From assembly GCA_021204545.1 (NCBI GenBank), contig JAJPZF010000164.1, forward strand, positions 1 to 6,101: DNA of 6,101 nt. The letters are read 5' to 3'. The notes under the pieces were generated by a model, which was not told the origin of the DNA, searched no databases, and saw nothing but the letters and a program-made list of their open reading frames with translations. Position numbers and translations under genes: made by a program. Below are positions 1-4,896 of the stretch, in pieces. The DNA is from Prevotellaceae bacterium (GTDB taxonomy: Bacteria > Bacteroidota > Bacteroidia > Bacteroidales > Bacteroidaceae). Each line of letters starts with the position of its first letter. The first letter of the stretch is position 1.

Positions 1-57
1 AACTACGTGGCGGACGTTAAGGCGGGGGACTTCCCCAATTCCTCGGAGGAGTATTGA
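1..57 (+). CDS. panB: 3' end of panB: 3-methyl-2-oxobutanoate hydroxymethyltransferase (partial)
   Basis: Frame 1 is open from the window edge and reads NYVADVKAGDFPNSSEEY before a TGA stop. PanB proteins characteristically end in a pattern like Y-(V/M)-x-(D/E)-V-x-(S/A)-G-x-(F/Y)-P-x-x-E-x-(S/Y)-(F/Y), and this tail fits it closely. PanB makes ketopantoate from 2-oxoisovalerate and methylene-tetrahydrofolate, the first committed step of pantothenate/CoA synthesis in the cytoplasm. Only the last 18 codons are visible, so the catalytic core cannot be inspected and the call rests on this C-terminal signature. The frame ends naturally, with no sign of truncation at its 3' end. No strong terminator follows; a weak AT-rich dyad lies at 90-112. 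Confidence 0.72.
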   Translation, partial: NYVADVKAGDFPNSSEEY

Positions 58-89
58 ACGCCTGCGATACAGGATAGCAGGAAAATGAT

Positions 90-97
90 AATATTTG
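90..97 (+). promoter_or_regulatory. Candidate -7 box of a Bacteroidetes promoter (weak)
   Basis: AATATTTG matches the Bacteroidetes -7 consensus TAnnTTTG at every fixed position except the first. No TTG-like -33 element is seen about 20 nt upstream. It lies 22 nt before the ATG at 120. The following bases (CGCC) resemble those after the box at 363-370. It would drive the 56-aa ORF. Confidence 0.3.
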
Positions 98-112
98 CGC
101 CGAACAAATATT
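90..112. repeat. Perfect 8-bp inverted repeat, AT-rich, before the first small ORF
   Basis: AATATTTG (90-97) and CAAATATT (105-112) are exact reverse complements separated by 7 nt, and the right arm runs into TTTT. The left arm coincides with a TTTG promoter-like box. It could be a weak terminator for panB, an operator over the promoter of the next ORF, or chance in AT-rich DNA. The stem has only one G-C pair, so a strong terminator is unlikely. Confidence 0.4.
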
Positions 113-119
113 TTAATCA

Positions 120-290
120 ATGGAAAATCAGAAGAAAGTTCACGAGAAGTGGACACCGGAGGCAAAGGCGGAGCTAAGAAAGCAAATGCCTGAGAAGCTG
201 AACAAGTATGGCGAGTGGTTCTTCAGTGAGGCTGGCGGCAAGGAATATCTCGTCATAGTCGACGAGGACGCAGTGTTGAGAAGGAACTGA
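120..290 (+). CDS. Small hypothetical protein, 56 aa
   Basis: The ATG at 120 opens a 56-codon frame ending in TGA. The protein is charged, with a Lys/Glu-rich N-terminal half that looks helical (KWTPEAKAELRKQMPEKL) and a C-terminal half containing K-Y-G-E-W-F and then YLVIVDEDAVLRRN. The combination 'K-x-G-x-W ... (I/V)-V-D-x-x-A-V-(L/M)-R' recalls very short uncharacterised Bacteroidetes proteins, but I cannot name a family. No signal peptide or membrane segment is present. The start is preceded by an AT-rich leader, normal for this phylum. The next short ORF begins 3 nt after the stop, so the two look translationally coupled. An antitoxin-like or other small DNA-associated role is possible but unproven, and it could be a non-coding chance ORF. 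Antisense frames over the same DNA show no recognisable protein. Confidence 0.5.
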   Translation: MENQKKVHEKWTPEAKAELRKQMPEKLNKYGEWFFSEAGGKEYLVIVDEDAVLRRN

Positions 291-293
291 ACC

Positions 294-341
294 ATGGACG
301 CAAGGTTAATACTTGGTGATTGTCTGCCTGATGTCCCCTGA
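294..341 (+). pseudogene. 15-aa stump resembling the N-terminus of a DNA methyltransferase
   Basis: The frame starts 3 nt after the stop of the 56-aa ORF and reads MDARLILGDCLPDVP before a TGA. The string 'LILGDCL' is typical of the first strand of amino-group DNA methyltransferases (N6-adenine/N4-cytosine type), where it precedes a '...DPPY' catalytic motif. No DPPY or any continuation is found in the other two frames downstream (342-391), so if it is a methylase only the first residues remain. A PIN-type start (ILDxNxLLD) is a weaker alternative. The match spans very few residues and chance cannot be excluded. Confidence 0.28.
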
Positions 342-362
342 GGCATTTTCTTTGGAGTCTAT

Positions 363-370
363 TATATTTG
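363..370 (+). promoter_or_regulatory. Candidate -7 box of a Bacteroidetes promoter
   Basis: TATATTTG fits the TAnnTTTG consensus exactly. There is no convincing TTTG -33 element 19-21 nt upstream; the TTTG at 351-354 is too close. The box lies 21-22 nt before the ATG of the 43-aa ORF, a spacing nearly identical to that of the box at 90-97. Transcription would begin near 377. Confidence 0.42.
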
Positions 371-391
371 TGCCATATAAGCACATAGGCT

Positions 392-523
392 ATGGATGAC
401 AGCAAAGAAAAGAAACTCAGTAAGGTAGGTGAATGGCTTAGGTCAGACGAACCGCCCTTTTGGGATTTCTCAGACCTTAGTGAGGAAGAAATGAAATCAC
501 TGATGAGGCGGGTGATGAGATGA
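392..523 (+). CDS. Small hypothetical protein, 43 aa
   Basis: The ATG at 392 opens 43 codons ending in TGA. The product is soluble and highly charged: a Lys-rich N-terminus (MDDSKEKKLSKVGEWLRSDE), a short aromatic stretch (PPFWDF), an acidic run (SDLSEEEM) and a basic C-terminus ending RRVMR. The K-V-G-E-W motif echoes K-Y-G-E-W in the 56-aa ORF upstream, so the two may be distant relatives. An exact TAnnTTTG box lies 22 nt upstream. The stop overlaps the ATG of the next short ORF (ATGA-type overlap), a geometry common in antitoxin-toxin pairs. I do not recognise the family. An antitoxin-like role is inference only, and no partner survives intact. Confidence 0.48.
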   Translation: MDDSKEKKLSKVGEWLRSDEPPFWDFSDLSEEEMKSLMRRVMR

Positions 524-555
524 GGCTGTATCCCGATACGATCATCCTCACCTGA
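520..555 (+). pseudogene. 11-aa stump overlapping the 43-aa ORF, PIN-toxin-like start
   Basis: The frame begins inside the stop of the 43-aa ORF (ATGA overlap) and reads MRLYPDTIILT before a TGA. PIN-domain toxins commonly open with M-(R/K)-(L/V)-Y-L-D-T-N-I-(I/L)-(I/L), where the Asp is a metal ligand; this stump matches most of those positions but has Pro for Leu and lacks the Asn. No continuation of a PIN fold is found in any frame over 556-686. It is read as a possible remnant of a VapC-like toxin. The evidence is very short and a chance resemblance is quite possible. Confidence 0.25.
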
Positions 556-603
556 CCAACATCGCCTTGCGGCACACTTATAGAGCCTGCGAGCCAAAAA
601 AAG

Positions 604-637
604 AGGGAAACAGTTGCGTCGTATCGCCAACTTCCCT
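604..637. repeat. Interrupted dyad spanning the M60 gene promoter
   Basis: AGGGAA (604-609) pairs with TTCCCT (632-637), and GTTG (613-616) pairs with CAAC (628-631). Three unpaired bases (ACA) lie on the left side and there is an 11-nt loop. The inner left arm is the putative -33 element and the right arm ends on the first base of the -7 box. No T-run follows, so it is not a terminator. The placement suits a regulator-binding site, but no regulator is identified. Confidence 0.42.
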
Positions 638-644
638 ACATTTG
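613..644 (+). promoter_or_regulatory. Promoter of the M60 peptidase gene (Bacteroidetes sigma-ABfr type)
   Basis: The -7 box TACATTTG (637-644) matches TAnnTTTG exactly. GTTG (613-616) lies 20 nt upstream, matching three of four bases of the -33 TTTG and the usual 19-21 nt spacing. Transcription would start around 650, giving a leader of about 35 nt before the ATG at 687. It is the best promoter in the window and sits directly before the largest gene. Confidence 0.65.
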
Positions 645-686
645 CGCTGTACTTACTTTATTATAACTAACTAAACCAAGCAGAAC

Positions 687-3600
687 ATGAAAAGAATTAC
701 CCTTCTATTATTGACTGCGTTCTCTGTGCTCTTCGCCTACGCCGACGACGACCTGACAGGGAAAGCCTCGATCCTCGACGGAGCTGCCACTGAGCTGGCC
801 ACAGGGCAGTGGTACGCTCTCTACAACGGCTCCACCTTCCTCTTTGACAACGGTGACGGCTCGCTCGGCACAAGCTCCACACCCGCAAGGAACCTGGCCT
901 CGAACTACGAGGGTGTCTTCGTGCAGCTCGAGAGCGCGGGCAACGACACTTACTACCTGAAGACCCACCTCGGCAACTACATCGGAGCGCTCTCCTCCGA
1001 CGCTACCACAAGCACAAGCGCAAGCGCGACGGCAGCCTACACCATCGAGCTGTCAGGAAGCGCCTGGACCTTAAAGAACGGCAACCTGTACCTGGGCAGC
1101 AACCTTAAAGGCTCGTCCTCGGCAACGACATGGACATTCTACTCCGTCTCGTTCAAAGAGGAGAGCGACCTGACGGTCGCTGAGCGCTACTCCTTCCACA
1201 CCAACATGCTCAAGGACGGCAGCACTCTCTTCCGCCTCAATTGCAGGCGCAGCACGACGACTTACCTCACCTCCACGGCAAGCGGCTCGGCAAGCGGCGC
1301 AAGCCTGAAGAACAACGGCACTGACCTCTCGCAGATATGGGTTGTGACCCAGAGCGGCGACGGCTATACCTTCATGAACGCTAGTACGGGTGAGTACCTC
1401 ACCAGCTCTTACGCCTCGACGGGAAGCGCCACAACCCTCTACCTGCAGCAAAGCCCGAACGTCTCAACAGATTTATACTACAACATATCAAGTGCATCGG
1501 ACTTCAGCGGCAACTCCTGCCTTAACCTCAACGGCACAACTCTCTACCAGTGGTCCTACTCAGACGACGCTGGCAGCGACTGGGCTATGACGCATGTCTA
1601 TGAGGTCAGCATTGACGACGTGCGTGAGGCTCTGATGAGCTCCAACGAGTACGCATGGTCACTTACGGACGGGTCGTACTACCGCATCATCAGCTACGCC
1701 TACGGCAGCTGCATGACTGAGTCGGACAGCAAGGTGGTGTGCACCACCATCAACGACGTCAACTACCGCCAGTACTGGAAGCTCTCCCAGAGCGGACAGG
1801 GATGGAGCATACAGAACGTAATGACCGACAACTACATCGGCTTGCAGTCGAAGACCTATGCGGCGTACCCCACCCAAACGGAGGCTCAAACGCTCTATCC
1901 TCGCCTCACGGGCGACGAATGGAACCCCACATGGTTCATAGCTAACCAGAATAACGGCACCAATCCCATCTTGCATTGCCAGAGCGACGCGACTGTTGTG
2001 CCTTGGGACACAAGCGCCGACGCAAGCATGTGGTACTTTGAGGAAGTGGAGCTTACGAGCGACGAAATAACAGCCGCCAGGGAACAGTATAACGACTACC
2101 TCTCGCTTGCCGCACAGGTGGACGACATGCAGACGGCTCTCGACAACCTCTTCAGCGACAAGGCTTGCACCACGCTTAAGGACGACATTGCTTCCCTTAC
2201 CGACGACGAGCTCGCCAATAACTCAGACTACGCCTCCCTGCCCACTGAGGTGCAGGAGATGGTGCTGAAGGTGAAGAACGACACGTGGGACTATGCCACA
2301 AGCACAAGCACTGTGACGCAGAGCTACGAAAAGTTCTTCCGCATAGCAGACTATAGGGTGTACAGCAACTACAGCAGTATGGCCTCGGCACAAGGACAGA
2401 GCAACTCTTTCGGCAAGCTCTCCGGCCCTACGGGAATATATCTTAAGACGGGCGACGTGCTCTTCGTATACGTGGACGAGGATGCCTCGAGCGACTGCAC
2501 GCTGCAAGCCGAGCTCGTGTCGACGGACGGCGTGCCGGGCAACCACACGACGGGAGCGACAACGAACCTGTCTGCCGGTCTGAACCTGATCTATGGCTCG
2601 GAGGACGACGTGGTTTATATCTTCTATCAGGTGAACGAGACCTCGAAGTATATTGCCGACTATCCCGACATCAAGATACACATAGAGGGCGGAACGGTTA
2701 ACGGCTACTTCGACGCTACCCGCGACATGACCAACCAGGACTGGGCGAATATGAAGACAGCAGGACTGCTCAACATTTGCCCTGTCATTAACCTGAAGAC
2801 CGAGCACCTTGTGTTCGCTATGGACGCTGAGTTGGTTATGAATGCTATTACAGCCGGGCACAAGAGCGCAGGCGACTCGCAGGAGGACGTGGAGAAGCTG
2901 CTGCGTATATGGGACATGATACCGGCAAACGAGGAGTCTTATCAAGGGCTTGAGGCCTTCGACGGGCGCTTCCGCAACGTATGGAACTGCTTCTCGATAG
3001 ACTACCAGTATATGTTCGCCACGACCTATGGCACTTACTACGAGAACTCCACTCTCGCCTCCGTGATGAACTACTACAGTATGACGCATCAGGGAGAAGG
3101 CAACGAGGGCGGCTCGCTCTGGGGACCGAGCCACGAGATGGGACACAACCACCAGAACCTTATCAACCTTGTAGGCACAACCGAGAGCAGCAACAACCTC
3201 TTCTCCAACATCAATATGTTCGAGCAGGGAGTCAGCACCTCACGCGGACCAAGCCCACAGGCGAACTTCGACAACTTCCTGGCGGAGGGCGACTCGTGGC
3301 TCGACAGAGACATCTGGACAACCACACGAATGTTCATGCAGCTCTACCTCTACTTCCACGTGATGAAGAACGACACCACGTTCGTGCCCAGCCTGTTCAA
3401 GACGCTCAGAAACGACCCGATGTCGAAGAAATCCTCAATGTCCGGCTCGACCGACTACTTGAAGTTCGCCCAGACGGTATGTCAGGTGGCTAACGCAGAC
3501 CTCAGCGAGTTCTTCGAGGCGTACGGTATGTTCGTGCCAGTGGACAACTATATGGTTGACGACTATTCCACCTACTACGTGACGACCACGCAGAGCGAGA

Positions 3601-4757
3601 TAAACTCCGCGCTGAAGGCTATGCAGAAGTACGAGAAGAAGCTCGGAAACATAATGTTCATCGACGACCATATCGCCAAGAAACTGGCTGACCCCGACAA
3701 CAAGTTCGAGGCAGTGCCGGCAAGCGACGGCTACAAGGTGAACTGCGGCACGGAAAAGTATTATGCGGTCGGCTCTGCGGGAGACTGCGGCGACTACGAG
3801 GATTATGACGGACATACGGAGTACGACGTGACGAATGACTACTACACTCTGAACAGTTCCACAAGCCCATCTATAATCACGTTCCATGGCTCTGGCTATG
3901 TCGGGCATAAAGTATACGACCTCTCGGGCAACCTCATCTGGGCCTGCAACATGGAGACCTCCGAAACCGAAAACATCCCCACGGCAATACGCAGCCTCTT
4001 CCCCGACAACGTGGTTGTCGTGGCGGCAGAGGAGAATATGAGCGACGTTCCCTGCCCGTTCTACAAGAGGGGCAGCAGCGAGTATGCAGTGTACGGGCTT
4101 GACGTTACCTTCCAGGACGGTGTCTCGAACAAGTGGTATGCCAACGACGGCATCGACGATTATCTGCCCGCTAACGCCCTGGCTATCATCACTAATTCCG
4201 GTGCTCCAGAGTCTTTGACTTCCTCTGTAAACGTGGTGAACACTGACAGTACGGCACAAAGCATCGTTATAGACGGCGATCTTGAGTGCCACATACCGAA
4301 GATCCTCAACGCCGCCTCGCTGAGCTTCACTAAGAGTGGCAGCGGCTTCCAGGCTCTCGTGCTTCCCTTCGACGTGGACAGTGTAAACTCCATAGTGGAC
4401 TACGAATACGTGTATAACACCACCGCCCCGGCTGGCTCACCTGCCATCTACAAGGACAACGTTGCGATAAACCTCGAGAACGTCAGCCTCACGGCAGGCG
4501 ACTTCACGGCGGCAGAGAGTGGTAACGTGCTCGACCCGGGAGGCAAGTATGTGGTGGCAGCAACCGACGTGAGCCCCTTCACCTACCTGTTCAAGTACGC
4601 CTTCGAGATAGGCAACTTCGACAGCATCGAGACTGTTGCCGAGACACCTGAAGCCGCCTCCAACGGAGCCATCTACGACCTCAGCGGACGGCGCATCAGC
4701 AAGGTAACCAAGCCGGGCATCTACATCGTGAACGGCAAGAAGATGCTTCTTAAATAA
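687..4757 (+). CDS. Secreted M60-family (enhancin/mucinase-type) zinc metallopeptidase with lectin-like N-terminal modules, 1356 aa
   Basis: The active-site motif HEMGHNHQ (residues 816-823, DNA 3132-3155) followed by Glu833 in 'GTTESSNNLF' fits the M60 signature HExGHx(8-28)E; His816, His820 and Glu833 are the expected zinc ligands/active-site set and Glu817 the catalytic base. Residues 1-19 form a Sec signal peptide with cleavage after AYA and no lipobox Cys. Domains by eye: about 35-158, 166-305 and 326-455, beta-rich modules with QxW-type motifs (QIW 216-218, QYW 362-364) suggesting ricin-like beta-trefoils; 460-535, a helical linker; about 545-670, an M60 N-terminal module with GPTGIYLKTGD (580-590); about 670-960, the catalytic domain; then beta-rich domains and a tail (1328-1356) with YDLSGRR and GIYIVNGKK resembling short sorting domains of Prevotella-type exported proteins. 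Family members (for example BT4244 of Bacteroides thetaiotaomicron) cleave O-glycosylated mucin-type proteins, so a role in host glycoprotein degradation is likely. The ATG at 687 is chosen because the signal peptide starts there. It has its own promoter and terminator, and no frameshift is seen. Confidence 0.93.
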   Translation: MKRITLLLLTAFSVLFAYADDDLTGKASILDGAATELATGQWYALYNGSTFLFDNGDGSLGTSSTPARNLASNYEGVFVQLESAGNDTYYLKTHLGNYIGALSSDATTSTSASATAAYTIELSGSAWTLKNGNLYLGSNLKGSSSATTWTFYSVSFKEESDLTVAERYSFHTNMLKDGSTLFRLNCRRSTTTYLTSTASGSASGASLKNNGTDLSQIWVVTQSGDGYTFMNASTGEYLTSSYASTGSATTLYLQQSPNVSTDLYYNISSASDFSGNSCLNLNGTTLYQWSYSDDAGSDWAMTHVYEVSIDDVREALMSSNEYAWSLTDGSYYRIISYAYGSCMTESDSKVVCTTINDVNYRQYWKLSQSGQGWSIQNVMTDNYIGLQSKTYAAYPTQTEAQTLYPRLTGDEWNPTWFIANQNNGTNPILHCQSDATVVPWDTSADASMWYFEEVELTSDEITAAREQYNDYLSLAAQVDDMQTALDNLFSDKACTTLKDDIASLTDDELANNSDYASLPTEVQEMVLKVKNDTWDYATSTSTVTQSYEKFFRIADYRVYSNYSSMASAQGQSNSFGKLSGPTGIYLKTGDVLFVYVDEDASSDCTLQAELVSTDGVPGNHTTGATTNLSAGLNLIYGSEDDVVYIFYQVNETSKYIADYPDIKIHIEGGTVNGYFDATRDMTNQDWANMKTAGLLNICPVINLKTEHLVFAMDAELVMNAITAGHKSAGDSQEDVEKLLRIWDMIPANEESYQGLEAFDGRFRNVWNCFSIDYQYMFATTYGTYYENSTLASVMNYYSMTHQGEGNEGGSLWGPSHEMGHNHQNLINLVGTTESSNNLFSNINMFEQGVSTSRGPSPQANFDNFLAEGDSWLDRDIWTTTRMFMQLYLYFHVMKNDTTFVPSLFKTLRNDPMSKKSSMSGSTDYLKFAQTVCQVANADLSEFFEAYGMFVPVDNYMVDDYSTYYVTTTQSEINSALKAMQKYEKKLGNIMFIDDHIAKKLADPDNKFEAVPASDGYKVNCGTEKYYAVGSAGDCGDYEDYDGHTEYDVTNDYYTLNSSTSPSIITFHGSGYVGHKVYDLSGNLIWACNMETSETENIPTAIRSLFPDNVVVVAAEENMSDVPCPFYKRGSSEYAVYGLDVTFQDGVSNKWYANDGIDDYLPANALAIITNSGAPESLTSSVNVVNTDSTAQSIVIDGDLECHIPKILNAASLSFTKSGSGFQALVLPFDVDSVNSIVDYEYVYNTTAPAGSPAIYKDNVAINLENVSLTAGDFTAAESGNVLDPGGKYVVAATDVSPFTYLFKYAFEIGNFDSIETVAETPEAASNGAIYDLSGRRISKVTKPGIYIVNGKKMLLK

Positions 4758-4772
4758 AGAGTAAGAACAGTG

Positions 4773-4804
4773 TCCCCCGCCCCTTGTGGGTGGGGGATAT
4801 TTTA
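4773..4804 (+). terminator. Rho-independent terminator after the M60 peptidase gene
   Basis: TCCCCCGCCC (4773-4782) pairs with GGGTGGGGGA (4788-4797) in a 10-bp, GC-rich stem with one G-U wobble and a 5-nt loop (CTTGT), followed by TATTTTAT. It lies 15 nt after the TAA of the peptidase gene. It should separate that transcript from the membrane-protein gene downstream. Confidence 0.86.
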
Positions 4805-4821
4805 TGCACTTCAACTAAGAT

Positions 4822-4896
4822 ATGAGGCGGCTAACTAAATCTTCGGGACTCGCTGCGCCCACATCTATCATATATAGATATGCCCCAAAAACATAG
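4822..4896 (+). other. Short upstream ORF (24 aa) overlapping the next gene's start
   Basis: The ATG at 4822 opens 24 codons (MRRLTKSSGLAAPTSIIYRY..., then APKT) ending in TAG at 4894-4896, 14 nt beyond the ATG at 4880 in a different frame. It could be a leader peptide that influences initiation of the membrane-protein gene, or a chance ORF. No attenuator hairpin or amino-acid run supports a known leader type. Confidence 0.18.
4863..4879 (+). repeat. 6-bp inverted repeat abutting the start codon at 4880
   Basis: ATCTAT (4863-4868) and ATAGAT (4874-4879) are exact reverse complements around a 5-nt loop (CATAT), and the right arm ends one base before the ATG. In RNA it would be a weak AT-rich hairpin in the ribosome landing zone. 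It may be chance. Confidence 0.3.

Larger units (their letters stand above)
58..686. other. Gene-poor patch with small ORFs and gene stumps
   Basis: This stretch between panB and the M60 peptidase gene carries no normal-length gene. It holds two small + strand ORFs (120-290 and 392-523), two very short ORFs next to them (294-341 and 520-555), promoter-like boxes at 90-97, 363-370 and 637-644, and two dyads (90-112 and 604-637). It is visibly AT-richer than the flanking coding DNA. The remainder (556-603 and 645-686) shows nothing beyond the leader of the M60 gene. The arrangement suggests remnants of accessory cassettes, which is inference. Confidence 0.55.

Noticed and set aside
140..346. 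68-codon - strand frame opposite the 56-aa ORF
   Set aside because: Ser/Phe/Leu-rich shadow with no recognisable motif. It is complementary to a Lys/Glu-rich + strand ORF, which naturally gives Phe/Leu/Ser on the other strand.
351..370. TTTG at 351-354 as the -33 element for the box at 363-370
   Set aside because: The gap is only 8 nt, far from the 19-21 nt usual for these promoters.
253..630. 125-codon - strand frame across the gene-poor patch
   Set aside because: No recognisable domain and no promoter in the right orientation. The + strand small ORFs have promoter-like boxes and tight coupling, which makes the antisense frame less likely, though not impossible.
604..637. Reading the dyad as a Rho-independent terminator for the upstream small ORFs
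   Set aside because: The stem is interrupted, the loop is long and the 3' side continues into ACATTTGCG with no T-run. Its position on the promoter boxes suggests an operator if anything.
2223..3152. 309-codon open frame on the - strand inside the M60 gene
   Set aside because: It lies wholly antisense to the M60 catalytic region with its HEMGH motif. The translation has no recognisable domain and is Val/Arg/His-rich, as expected for a shadow frame of GC-rich coding DNA.
2981..3493. 170-codon + strand frame overlapping the M60 active-site region
   Set aside because: It is out of frame with the intact 1356-codon gene and its Arg/Gln/His-rich translation has no domain, so it is a shadow frame.
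3435..4292. 285-codon open frame on the - strand
   Set aside because: It is antisense to the peptidase C-terminal half and has the same shadow composition (Val/Arg/His-rich) with no motif.
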